Source of the DNA: Geobacter sp. | GTDB taxonomy: Bacteria; Desulfobacterota; Desulfuromonadia; Geobacterales; DSM-12255 | DNA: 64,000 bases | Assembly (NCBI GenBank): GCA_009684525.1 | Contig: WKKR01000002.1 | Location: 310,001-374,000, forward strand | Reading direction: 5' to 3' | Part shown: in pieces, positions 28,378-36,008 of the stretch | How positions within the stretch are numbered: the first letter of the stretch is position 1 | How the letters are laid out: every line of letters begins with the position of its first letter | Notes under the pieces: generated by a model | What the model was told of the DNA's origin: nothing | The model's database searches: none | The model's input: only the letters and a program-made list of their open reading frames with translations | Translations under genes and position numbers: made by a program

Positions 28378-29943
28378 CTACTTCCCCGAATATGCGGCAT
28401 TAACCATATGGCTGGCAAAATTCGAGTTCGTATAATTGGCAAAAATTTGCTGGAGAATATCCTCGGGAGATTTGCTTGTGCTGTAGTTTTCGATGATGGT
28501 TCTGGCTACATGCTTTAACAAGTCTTTGGGGTCGGTATGCTTCAACTTCCTGCCATCCAGAACATGTTCAAGTAAGACTGGCTTGTGACTGGCAGATTCC
28601 ATTTTCTCCCTGACAGCATCAAAACGCGCCTTCAGGTCATCTGGAATCCCATTGTTAGCAAGCTTCTCAAGGCTTGCCAAAGTGGTCTGGGAATTCTCAA
28701 CCGCCTGCTGGTAATGCTCTTCGTCGATATAGGTGAGCGGGTCATTAAACAGTTTTTCCAACTGCTCAAGAGAACTCTGCACCCTGACACTGGCAATCCT
28801 GGTATTCGATGACTTTCGGCAAACGCTGCTCAGGTGGCGACCAAGCGCATGGGCCTGCTCTAGGAAACGCTCGAAGTTGGGAGTGTGCTCGAATCCATCG
28901 CGCCGGGCGTTTGGCTTCAGGCTGTTATTGACCACATGGATTTCACCAATTTGCCAGCCAGAGAAGCGTGGCTCTGAAAATTTGTCATCCAGGCAGTGTT
29001 CACCACCAACTTCAATGTTTCCCTGACGGATACGGATTCCCTTCACATTCAGAGCATTTGGCAACGTAGCAAGGAATTGAGTCTTCGCGTACCAGCCGAG
29101 GGCAATTGTTTCGCCGTCAACAGTCTTGAACTGGTAATACTCGATTCCCTGAATCTTGTCGGAACTGTTGGTAGACAGTTTGACCTCATCAGCATAGGGG
29201 CGGAACACTTGACGGCCATTCACCTGTATCTGGTAACAGCGGTAATCGCTGACATCAGAAAGATATTGCTCAATCTCTTCGGCATAAAAGAACGTTTGAT
29301 GATTGTATGGAACCGGTGCGCTATGGGCCAGGTAATCGGTCACCGACTTCAGGTTCATCAGCATGTCGGAATGGAACCGATGGACATTGCGAAGGGTCAC
29401 GCGGAAAAAGTGCAGCGGCGTCTCTTCGGTCGGGTCATCGTATTCCAGGGTAGCAACAGCCTGAATCATTTCAGATAGGGTGATGTTTCTTCGCGTATCT
29501 GCAGCAATCGCATCGAACTCTTTTCGGTTCCAACGAACAACCGAAATAAGCTCATCGCCTGCAGAACGAGTTTCAAAAACAAGCTCATCACAATAGGCTA
29601 GGCCACCAAGCCTGCCGATGCCCCGGAAACCTCTCTGGCTAGTCCCTTCCTTCGGACTGCAGCCGAGGTTGGTTAAGATGCCATGTGCAGTGTCGTTATC
29701 GAGGCCTTGGCCGTTGTCCTCAATAACAATGGACCGGTTGTGGCCGTTGAGGGAAATCGAGATTTGTGCGCTTTCGTGGCTTAATAATTCGCTCTGAATG
29801 GCAAGGTCGATGCTGTCCACCGAATTCTGGATATATTCCCGGTAAATCATCAAGGGGTTGTCATACATGCCGGACGTGACAATATCGAATAACTGCCGAC
29901 CAATGACCGGCTTCTTTTCTATTTCAGATACCACTCTAGCCAT
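28378..29943 (-). CDS. GHKL/Hsp90-like ATPase
   Basis: 521 residues. The N-terminal ATPase domain shows the N box (IYREYIQNSVDSID, E37 and N40), the G1 box (IEDNGQGLD, 76-82) and a glycine-rich lid (GFRGIGRLGG, 105-114), all typical of Hsp90, MutL and MORC-type ATPases. A middle domain of mixed strands follows, then a helical C-terminal third. Its start overlaps the radical SAM gene by 25 bases, a strong sign of co-translation. Related ATPases act as conformational switches in defence systems; no TOPRIM or nuclease part is seen here. Confidence 0.82.
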   Translation of the reverse strand: MARVVSEIEKKPVIGRQLFDIVTSGMYDNPLMIYREYIQNSVDSIDLAIQSELLSHESAQISISLNGHNRSIVIEDNGQGLDNDTAHGILTNLGCSPKEGTSQRGFRGIGRLGGLAYCDELVFETRSAGDELISVVRWNRKEFDAIAADTRRNITLSEMIQAVATLEYDDPTEETPLHFFRVTLRNVHRFHSDMLMNLKSVTDYLAHSAPVPYNHQTFFYAEEIEQYLSDVSDYRCYQIQVNGRQVFRPYADEVKLSTNSSDKIQGIEYYQFKTVDGETIALGWYAKTQFLATLPNALNVKGIRIRQGNIEVGGEHCLDDKFSEPRFSGWQIGEIHVVNNSLKPNARRDGFEHTPNFERFLEQAHALGRHLSSVCRKSSNTRIASVRVQSSLEQLEKLFNDPLTYIDEEHYQQAVENSQTTLASLEKLANNGIPDDLKARFDAVREKMESASHKPVLLEHVLDGRKLKHTDPKDLLKHVARTIIENYSTSKSPEDILQQIFANYTNSNFASHMVNAAYSGK

Positions 29944-31493
29944 TGCTTAACCTCTTCGTTCTTGACCGTCTTGAATGCCTGCTTTATCGCTTCCTTTGAA
30001 CAAGGTGAAACGGCATCATGGAATTCGAAAAATACTTCATCCTGTTGGTGTAAAAGCCGTAGAATAAATTCCCTGAAATCTTCGACCTTGCCGGAACCTG
30101 GTTCCCGGTTCGGTTTGTTCTCGTATCTTCTTCTCTCATGCCTATCCCGGTTTCGCAGTAATTCTTCCGGCATATACATGTTGGCGATGAACTCTTCATA
30201 TGTCTCACCGATGGCCCGTAACGCCAGGGAGGGCGTCGGAGATATCGCACCATGGGACGCGCCCTTGATAATTTCGATGTTTCGGGTGAAGCGCTTGGTC
30301 CACCTTGCATCCTGGAAAAAATCAATGTCTCTTGGGGGCGCTGGTGGGACATAATCGCGACTCCGATTCAGTCTCTCCGGTGAATTATCCTTTATTGGGG
30401 CAAACCGCATCGGGTAGCTATAGATTGCTGCAGCTTTGCTGCTGCTTTCTTCCTTCCATGACCGGTTGATATCAATGTTGATGACAAGCCGTTCGTACAG
30501 GTCACGAGGAGTGTCCTTCTCGTTGTAGAGCATATAGTTGGAGAATTCTTTGAAGCCGTGGCGCTTGGCGATGTTTACCGCGTTTATGTACGTATCCCGG
30601 TATGAAAGGCGGTCAAAAGCTATCCGCATCGGCTTGATGTGCAGTTGCTCGATAAGGGCGATATTGCCTTCGTTGATGTGTGTCGCTTCCAACCCCTGGT
30701 TGAAGTCGATGACTCGTGTCCTGGGGATTGTTTCAGTGGTCTTTTGGCCACGGCCATAACCAAGCTCAACCAGGTCGCTCACAATTTGGTCAAGATTCGG
30801 TGAGGCAAGGACGTTGTTATCCATCAGCTTCAGTCGGGGTTTGTCGCCGTACAGTGCTCGCATCTCAGTAATCATGGGACGGATATCCAGGTACTCGCAG
30901 TATTCCGGTTCCACATCATTGACACCACACCACGGACACTTGCGTTTGCAGCCACGGGTGGCGTGGGCATAATACGTGTCATTGATGGCGTAAATACGGT
31001 TGTCGAGGATGCTGTAATCTGGAGGAAGCGAATCGATTTCTTCGTCACCCGGCAAATCAATTTTGCCCGGTTCGTTCAGGGTGCCGACAATTGGCTGGAT
31101 GCCTGTCTCTTCGAAGATGTCGTTGGGGATGATGGAGGCCATAATCCCGCCAACATAAATTTTATAGACGGAATTACCAACTGCCTTCTTGTAAAACTCA
31201 ATAGTCTCAATGACGTTCTTCCAGTCGAACGTAAAGAGCGTGGTAATGTAGATTCGGTCCCATATCAGTTCATGGGTAAACAAGTCTGACTCTTTGATGA
31301 CAGATTTATCCATACCATTGACAAACGTAACCTCATCACCTCGTCGCTTATGGAAGGTGCTGAGTTTAAGCAAGCCAATTGGGGGATACCACAGGCTTTC
31401 ATCATCGCGTTTCTTGGCATCCGGTGCAGTTGCTGCTTTCCTGAAACTGGCGGAGCCATGGCGATAATCTGGTTCTACGAGTAATACTTTCAC
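29919..31493 (-). CDS. B12-binding-like radical SAM protein
   Basis: 524 residues. The N-terminus MKVLLVEPDYRHGS resembles the Rossmann-type cobalamin-binding domain of the radical SAM family; the AdoMet-radical core begins at ATRGCKRKCPWCGV (C182, C186, C189 binding the 4Fe-4S cluster). A C-terminal extension of about 150 residues, rich in Arg and Glu, has no family I know. The segment FDRLSYRDTYINAVNIAKRHGF is typical of the barrel. It lies between the DGQHR gene and the Hsp90-like gene. Substrate unknown; in this setting DNA, RNA or a nucleotide is a guess. Confidence 0.82.
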   Translation of the reverse strand: MKVLLVEPDYRHGSASFRKAATAPDAKKRDDESLWYPPIGLLKLSTFHKRRGDEVTFVNGMDKSVIKESDLFTHELIWDRIYITTLFTFDWKNVIETIEFYKKAVGNSVYKIYVGGIMASIIPNDIFEETGIQPIVGTLNEPGKIDLPGDEEIDSLPPDYSILDNRIYAINDTYYAHATRGCKRKCPWCGVNDVEPEYCEYLDIRPMITEMRALYGDKPRLKLMDNNVLASPNLDQIVSDLVELGYGRGQKTTETIPRTRVIDFNQGLEATHINEGNIALIEQLHIKPMRIAFDRLSYRDTYINAVNIAKRHGFKEFSNYMLYNEKDTPRDLYERLVINIDINRSWKEESSSKAAAIYSYPMRFAPIKDNSPERLNRSRDYVPPAPPRDIDFFQDARWTKRFTRNIEIIKGASHGAISPTPSLALRAIGETYEEFIANMYMPEELLRNRDRHERRRYENKPNREPGSGKVEDFREFILRLLHQQDEVFFEFHDAVSPCSKEAIKQAFKTVKNEEVKQWLEWYLK

Positions 31494-31514
31494 TATGTTC
31501 CTTGTTGGAAATTT

Positions 31515-32732
31515 TTATACGGCGGTGTTGAGCTTTTCTATACCAATTTTCGCCGGGAGCCATTCATTTAGCTGAGTAAGGAACGCATGGTCTTCAAGGC
31601 TTACGTTTCTGCCATGCGATGCCTGGTTGCGAATGGGGTTCAATGTATCAAACCATTTAAGCTGGTCATCCTTGTTGCTCTTGAACGATGGGTCGGCAAA
31701 GATGGTTTTGAACACATCCCAATTCCTTGAGATGATTTTTTTATAGTCAATCAAGTAAAGGAAGTCTTGTTCAGGGTCATCACTGTTCGCATTGATTTTT
31801 TCAATTGCAGCTTTTTTCCGTTCTTCGGGTGGTACACCATCTTTCCACCAACTGCTGCCGAATTTATCCTGGAGAACTGAGAACACTTTCTGCTTTATAC
31901 CTTCTTCAAACCTATCAGTGATAATGCGAGCTACATCCTTATATTTGCCCGAATTCTCATCCATCCATTTTTTTAGACCGTCAGGCTCAAAGTCACTATA
32001 TGTATTGTGTATTTCCTGCTGAAACTCACGAACTCCGATTTCAACTCCCTTGGGGTTGGAACTATAGTTTTTAAATTGGGCTATTTTGGCGGGCTCGAAT
32101 CCGTTCAGATAAGTGAATACCGGTTCCAGATACCGAAACGTCAATTCGGCGATTTCTTTACCGGATTTTTTCGAATAATCTTCACCCTCGTACTGTTTGA
32201 TGAAATCGAGTAGGTTGCTGGCAATCCTGATAAAACAGACAATGCCGATTGTTGTGGCAACGTACCCTCCAGGGGCACCTCCAAGATTCCAGACAGATTC
32301 AGTATTTGCTTTCACATGGTCAAAATAGGTTTTGAAAAACAGATAGCATTTGTCGAGCATCTGCTTGTAATCAAATGTCCCGTCTGCCTGTACCGGGTCA
32401 CACCATAAATGGCCTGTTTCTACAAGTTTCTTCCTGTTTAGCTTGGCAAAGAAGTTCGATTTATTTAGACCATGGTCGATAGTTGTCCGTAAAGTGATAC
32501 AGGCTAACGCAGTTCTCTTTGTTTCACCAATTGCTATCCTGCGGAAAAGAGGGCTATCCTCTTTTTGCCCTAGCCGGGTGAGCAGTTTCGACATGAGGGC
32601 TTCGATTGCCGCATCATATTTATCTGAGTTCCACAGTAAATCAGCGCCTATAGTTGTAAGTAAGTTCTGGGAAACCGGCTGCTGTTTACTGTTTATCTTG
32701 ATAAATAGGTCAACCTGGTCTTTAGAAAGCAA
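31515..32732 (-). CDS. DGQHR-domain protein, downstream fragment (frameshifted)
   Basis: 405 residues starting at an internal ATG. It begins in the middle of a conserved block (LFIKINSKQQPVSQNLL) that normally follows DGQHR in DndB-like proteins, and in the same frame the upstream bases translate as TNSIPVVAFEN, the expected link to the preceding gene. The helical rest ends WFDTLNPIRNQASHGRNVSLED, itself close to a HEPN-like R-x5-H (RNQASHG). So this is the C-terminal half of the protein encoded at 32747-33820, separated by a one-base frameshift. Confidence 0.75.
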   Translation of the reverse strand: MLSKDQVDLFIKINSKQQPVSQNLLTTIGADLLWNSDKYDAAIEALMSKLLTRLGQKEDSPLFRRIAIGETKRTALACITLRTTIDHGLNKSNFFAKLNRKKLVETGHLWCDPVQADGTFDYKQMLDKCYLFFKTYFDHVKANTESVWNLGGAPGGYVATTIGIVCFIRIASNLLDFIKQYEGEDYSKKSGKEIAELTFRYLEPVFTYLNGFEPAKIAQFKNYSSNPKGVEIGVREFQQEIHNTYSDFEPDGLKKWMDENSGKYKDVARIITDRFEEGIKQKVFSVLQDKFGSSWWKDGVPPEERKKAAIEKINANSDDPEQDFLYLIDYKKIISRNWDVFKTIFADPSFKSNKDDQLKWFDTLNPIRNQASHGRNVSLEDHAFLTQLNEWLPAKIGIEKLNTAV

Positions 32733-32746
32733 ATTTTCAAATGCAA

Positions 32747-33820
32747 CTACCGGAATCGAGTTAGTTTCTTGTATTTGGTGTTTGAATATCCATACAAACG
32801 ATGTTGTCCGTCAATAACGAAAGCAGAGTGATACTGCTTTGGTAAATGCAGTATTACCGGTTCACTGATTTTGCTGTCATGGGTGCATGAAACACGGTCG
32901 AAGTACAGCGGTTCTTCCTTATTAGTATTGATATTAAGAATTATCGAGTTTGGGAAATAGCCACCTTTATCAATAAAATGCTCTATTTCGGTTAATCTCT
33001 TCTTGCTGACAAGGCGCTGGTAGCCGTCATCATCGTCATTTACGTTTATGCTGTGCAATATGTAAGAAATTTTCAGAAGTTTTTCCGGCTCTATCGTGAA
33101 AGAGTAATAGTAAAATCCTCCCATTTGCCCACGCACTGCTGGAATCTTGTTTTCCAATGAGGGAATGTTCTGACCTTTAAATAATTTTGCCAGAAATTGA
33201 TATTTAGCTGACTTGCCTAATCTTGCCTGGAGTTGTTCATAGTAGTGAATCTCATCCTGATTGAAATGAGTCATCTTTAGTTCAGCAAGTCGTTTCCTGT
33301 CATTTTCGCTCAGATTTATATTGTTGGTTGCAAATATGTATTTGATTTTGTGTTCTTTGGAAAATTCCTTTTTAAGAACTTTGTTCCCACCTGAAATGAC
33401 CTTATCGTATTCGTTCAGCTCTTTTGAAAAGTGCTTGGTTTTCATCTCTTCAGCACTCTTGCATTCAACGATAATTATGGTTTCATCGTCAGCAGCAAAT
33501 ACGTCTATTTGTTTTCCAGGAATCGTTTCATCATCTGTATAGGGAAGCCGTAAGTCGCGTTTACTCAATGTGGTAAAGCCTAACTTGGCAAGAAGCGTCC
33601 ACACTCTGTCTTCAAATAGCACATCATGTGGTTTTGGTTTCTTCAGGGCTACGGTTTTCTTGTTTTCTTTATATTGGACCCAATCAGTGCCTTCGTAGTC
33701 ACTGAGAACCCGCTTATCAACTGTTTTGGCAACAAATGCCGTTGCTCTTATCTTTAAGTCTTTTGCGACTTCCTTGTTTTTAACCAGCTTGCCGGTGAAT
33801 TCGTCGGCCAGGATGCCCAT
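32747..33820 (-). CDS. PD-(D/E)XK nuclease-DGQHR (DndB-like) protein, upstream fragment
   Basis: 357 residues. A restriction-endonuclease-like domain comes first: GKQIDVFAADDETIIIVECKS gives D106 and E119-x-K121. A DndB-type domain follows, with FVIDGQHRLYGYS (DGQHR at 337-341). Translation then ends at once in KLTRFR-stop, whereas relatives continue. A ribosome site AAGGAGGG lies 9 bases before ATG 33820. First gene of the cargo operon (this gene, radical SAM, Hsp90-like ATPase, HEPN). DndB itself regulates DNA phosphorothioation genes, but dndC/D/E are absent here, so the role is presumably different. Confidence 0.8.
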   Translation of the reverse strand: MGILADEFTGKLVKNKEVAKDLKIRATAFVAKTVDKRVLSDYEGTDWVQYKENKKTVALKKPKPHDVLFEDRVWTLLAKLGFTTLSKRDLRLPYTDDETIPGKQIDVFAADDETIIIVECKSAEEMKTKHFSKELNEYDKVISGGNKVLKKEFSKEHKIKYIFATNNINLSENDRKRLAELKMTHFNQDEIHYYEQLQARLGKSAKYQFLAKLFKGQNIPSLENKIPAVRGQMGGFYYYSFTIEPEKLLKISYILHSINVNDDDDGYQRLVSKKRLTEIEHFIDKGGYFPNSIILNINTNKEEPLYFDRVSCTHDSKISEPVILHLPKQYHSAFVIDGQHRLYGYSNTKYKKLTRFR

Positions 33821-33835
33821 GCAGAAGTACCCTCC

Positions 33836-33900
33836 TTGGTATATGACTGGAATGATTGCATTTTAATGTTGCTGGACGCAATCGGCGCAGTATATACCAA
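33836..33900 (-). promoter_or_regulatory. Cargo operon promoter region with TTGGTATAT half-sites
   Basis: A leftward -10 TATACT (33889-33894) is overlapped by TTGGTATAT (33892-33900 on the minus strand), in the same register as at the left promoter (21385). A second, inverted half-site ATATACCAA (33836-33844 read leftward) lies just before the ribosome site. The -35 is poor, consistent with regulated expression. Confidence 0.5.
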
Positions 33901-34100
33901 TTTAGAATAGTTTGCACTGGCTTTGGCGTAGCTAATTTTGGAATATCATTAAGCTATTTAATTTCTTTGAATTATTTGTAATGACAATATCTATTGATTG
34001 CTGTGTAGCATGCGGGCTAATATCCGCATCACTGCTCCACTTGGTTGTGTATCACAGCCAGCGTGACCAGTAAACTTCAATCTGATGCCTTATTGTCATT
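33901..34100. other. Intergenic region between cargo operon and ISL3-like gene
   Basis: About 200 bases between divergent genes. Upstream elements for the leftward cargo operon fall here. No convincing promoter or ribosome site for the rightward ISL3-like gene was found. Confidence 0.5.
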
Positions 34101-35327
34101 ATGCCAACTCCCCATCTTGATGGTGAAAACCGATTCCTGCCGCCGACCCCTGAGAACCTCAGTTCTCTTAAATGCCCCCATTGTTCTGAACACCGCATTG
34201 TGTCTAATGGCGCAAAGAAGAAACAATTAATTACAGATGTACCTGAAAATGGCAGGCCGACATTCGTTTATGTCAACCGGCGGAGGTTTCTCTGCAAAGG
34301 GTGTGGCAAGACCTTTATGCTACCACTGGCCGGGGTTGAGGAAGGGCGTAACCTCACCACGCGACTGACGGCGTATATCGAAGAGCAGATGTTCCTGAAA
34401 CCCTTTGTTGGTGTCGCCCGCGAAACGGGGGTGTCGGAGTGCCTGGTACGGAGTATTTTCAAAAAGCACTTGGCTAAAATGGAAGCTGCTGCCCAGTTCA
34501 AGACCCCAGATTTTATCGCCCTTGAACCAGTCACAATCCTCAATAAGACTCGGTACCTTGTCTGTAACCTGCGGCAACAGACTGTTATCAATTTATTGGA
34601 ATCCAACAGCCCTGATGTGGTTGGGAACTATCTGAAGCAATTACCCAACCGGCACGACATCAAGTTTGTACTGATGGATATGAACTATAATGTTCGACAG
34701 GCAGTATGGGACAGCCTGCCACTTGCACAAACCATATTCGGCAGTCGCCACTTAATTGGACTGGTCAGTAAATTCTTTGAAGAAATTCGGAAGTTAGTGC
34801 GGGAAAGAAGCTGGGGATATAAGCGGCGATTGCTTGCTCAGGATAAAGCAATTTTCAAGCTCAGGCAGCATGAACTATCTGCAGAACAAAATGCAATTAT
34901 CGATAAGTGGCGCACTACCCATATCGACATGCTCAAGGCGTATGCCCTTAAAAATAACTTCTGTGACCTTTTCGATTTGACCAGCAAATTTGCTGCGAAT
35001 AAGGCATTTGAATTCTGGTCGATGGATATGGAGGTTGCATACCAGAACGATGAACCTCTATTGTCGCTTCCAAACTGGACCATTGATGGTTCTATTGGCG
35101 AATTTTGCCGGTGGTTCGAGCATCCTTCCATCAGGAAATACGAACAAGCGGTTGTCCCCTTAATGGAAGTGCTATCAAAATTTGAGAACTGGTACTCAAT
35201 CAATGTAATCCGGGCAAGGCTGCTTTCGATTGAGGATGGTAGGAGCGATAAGGGGATTAAGGTGGGGAGTGTGGCAGCAGGTATGGAGGATTACATCAAC
35301 ACGATTTATCGAATTCCTAGCGACTGA
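34101..35327 (+). CDS. ISL3-family transposase-like protein, probably inactive
   Basis: 408 residues, usual ISL3 length. Zinc ribbon CPHC...CKGC (C25, C28, C65, C68), a helix-turn-helix region (FVGVARETGVSECLVRSIFKKHL), then the DDE_Tnp_ISL3 fold. Compared with the family pattern, the first acidic site (usually I-D-E) reads IALEP, the central D193 (VLMDMNYNVRQAV) is kept, the usual aspartate before the His (typical ADRWHLL) reads FGSRHLI, and no E-rich NNxxKxxKR C-terminus is seen. It may serve as a DNA-binding or targeting factor. The 3' end encodes the third 22-bp repeat. No ribosome site before ATG 34101, so translation may be weak. Confidence 0.75.
   Translation: MPTPHLDGENRFLPPTPENLSSLKCPHCSEHRIVSNGAKKKQLITDVPENGRPTFVYVNRRRFLCKGCGKTFMLPLAGVEEGRNLTTRLTAYIEEQMFLKPFVGVARETGVSECLVRSIFKKHLAKMEAAAQFKTPDFIALEPVTILNKTRYLVCNLRQQTVINLLESNSPDVVGNYLKQLPNRHDIKFVLMDMNYNVRQAVWDSLPLAQTIFGSRHLIGLVSKFFEEIRKLVRERSWGYKRRLLAQDKAIFKLRQHELSAEQNAIIDKWRTTHIDMLKAYALKNNFCDLFDLTSKFAANKAFEFWSMDMEVAYQNDEPLLSLPNWTIDGSIGEFCRWFEHPSIRKYEQAVVPLMEVLSKFENWYSINVIRARLLSIEDGRSDKGIKVGSVAAGMEDYINTIYRIPSD
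35294..35315 (-). repeat. 22-bp repeat, copy 3 (inverted, near right end)
   Basis: Read on the minus strand it begins AATTCG and ends TCGTGTTGATG like the copies at 21322 and 23409. About 141 bases from the right tip, inside the last codons of the ISL3-like gene. Confidence 0.65.
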
Positions 35328-35380
35328 AACCGCCATTCAACTTCATCTCGGAGAAATGTCCTATAGAACAGACAAAGGAA

Positions 35381-35417
35381 AAGGGCTGCAACCTATCAAG
35401 ATTACAGCCCTTCGTTT
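35381..35417 (+). terminator. Terminator after the ISL3-like gene
   Basis: AAGGGCTG (35381-35388) pairs with CAGCCCTT (35405-35412), then CGTTTTT. It prevents rightward transcripts from entering tatA in antisense. Confidence 0.75.
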
Positions 35418-35434
35418 TTAACTCCTAATTATTG

Positions 35435-35456
35435 CAACAGTTTTGTTGAACGGCTT
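35435..35456 (-). repeat. Right terminal inverted repeat
   Basis: Read inward from 35456 the sequence is AAGCCGTTCAACAAA then AC then TGTTG, 20 of 22 positions equal to the left end. Confidence 0.8.
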
Positions 35457-35466
35457 GGGGATATCC
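35457..35466. repeat. Target-site duplication, right copy
   Basis: GGGGATATCC, the partner of 21227-21236. Confidence 0.75.
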
Positions 35467-35475
35467 CCGCCTTTT
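35465..35475 (+). other. Right half of the split ybgF/tatA terminator
   Basis: CCCCGCC and four T residues. With the left half at 21217-21236 it would form a bidirectional terminator. Locally the right copy still reads GGGGATATCCCC, a 12-bp palindrome, so a weak stem remains on the tatA side. Confidence 0.65.
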
Positions 35476-35500
35476 GTCGTGCAATGCATTTGTCTCCTGA

Positions 35501-35800
35501 TCAGACCTTGGCTTTCTCCGGTTCTGCCTGCTTCTGCTCTCCGTCGTTTTTTGCATAGGCCGCTTCTGCCTGTTTGGCAGCGGCTTCTTGGGCGGCTACC
35601 TCGCTGGCCAGTTTCTCTTTTTCGTCGGTGGCCTTTACCTCTTCTTCGTGGATGCTGTTGCGGAGGTCCTCGGAGGCCCGTTTGAATTCGGCCAGGCCTT
35701 TCCCCAGGGAACGCGCCAGGTCGGGAAGCTTTTGCGGCCCGATGACGATCAGGGCGATTACGAGAATGACGATCAGTTCGGGCATGCCAATGCCAAACAT
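35501..35800 (-). CDS. tatA: Twin-arginine translocase TatA/TatB family protein
   Basis: 99 residues from ATG 35800, preceded by AAAGAGAGG. One membrane helix ([20 protein letters not shown]), a hinge with GP, then an amphipathic helix ([25 protein letters not shown]) and a charged Ala/Glu/Lys tail. It forms the pore or receptor component for export of folded, twin-arginine proteins. The Glu at position 8 is a TatB-like feature, so TatA and TatB cannot be told apart firmly. Longer in-frame upstream starts are not supported. Confidence 0.88.
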   Translation of the reverse strand: MFGIGMPELIVILVIALIVIGPQKLPDLARSLGKGLAEFKRASEDLRNSIHEEEVKATDEKEKLASEVAAQEAAAKQAEAAYAKNDGEQKQAEPEKAKV

Positions 35801-36008
35801 ACAGGGCCTCTCTTTCATCATCCTACCGGTTGCTGCGGTAAGATGCTCCGTGCCGACATGTATCCTGCGAATTCTCAGATGATAATAGAGGGTTTCCCAT
35901 TCAGTGTCAAGCCGGGCCTCAGGGCAGGTTTCCTGACGCATGCACCTTGACCCTCCGTGGGAACTGACGTATAAATGAAGCAGATCAACTCTTTGCAAGG
36001 AGGATTAC

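Larger units (their letters stand above)
21237..35456. mobile_element. 14.2-kb transposon with two transposase-like genes and candidate defence cargo
   Basis: Bounded by imperfect inverted repeats (AAGCCGTTCAACAAA at both tips) and a 10-bp direct duplication, and sitting in the short gap between convergent host genes ybgF and tatA. Base composition is visibly more AT-rich than the flanks. The left end encodes a DDE-like protein and two small proteins, the right end an ISL3-like protein; cargo between them includes a nuclease-DGQHR, radical SAM, GHKL ATPase and HEPN operon. Terminators just inside each end insulate it. I could not place it in a named transposon family. The left boundary could be 21237 or 21238 because the outermost T has no partner at the right. 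Confidence 0.8.

Noticed and set aside
32740-32790. Programmed ribosomal frameshift in the DGQHR gene
   Set aside because: No slippery heptamer or downstream structure; a single missing A explains the break better.
27703-33820. Dnd phosphorothioation system
   Set aside because: DGQHR is typical of DndB, but no dndA, C, D or E-like gene is in the window.
21453-35327. Composite transposon made of two complete IS elements
   Set aside because: I found no inner copies of the terminal repeats next to either transposase gene; only the outer tips match.
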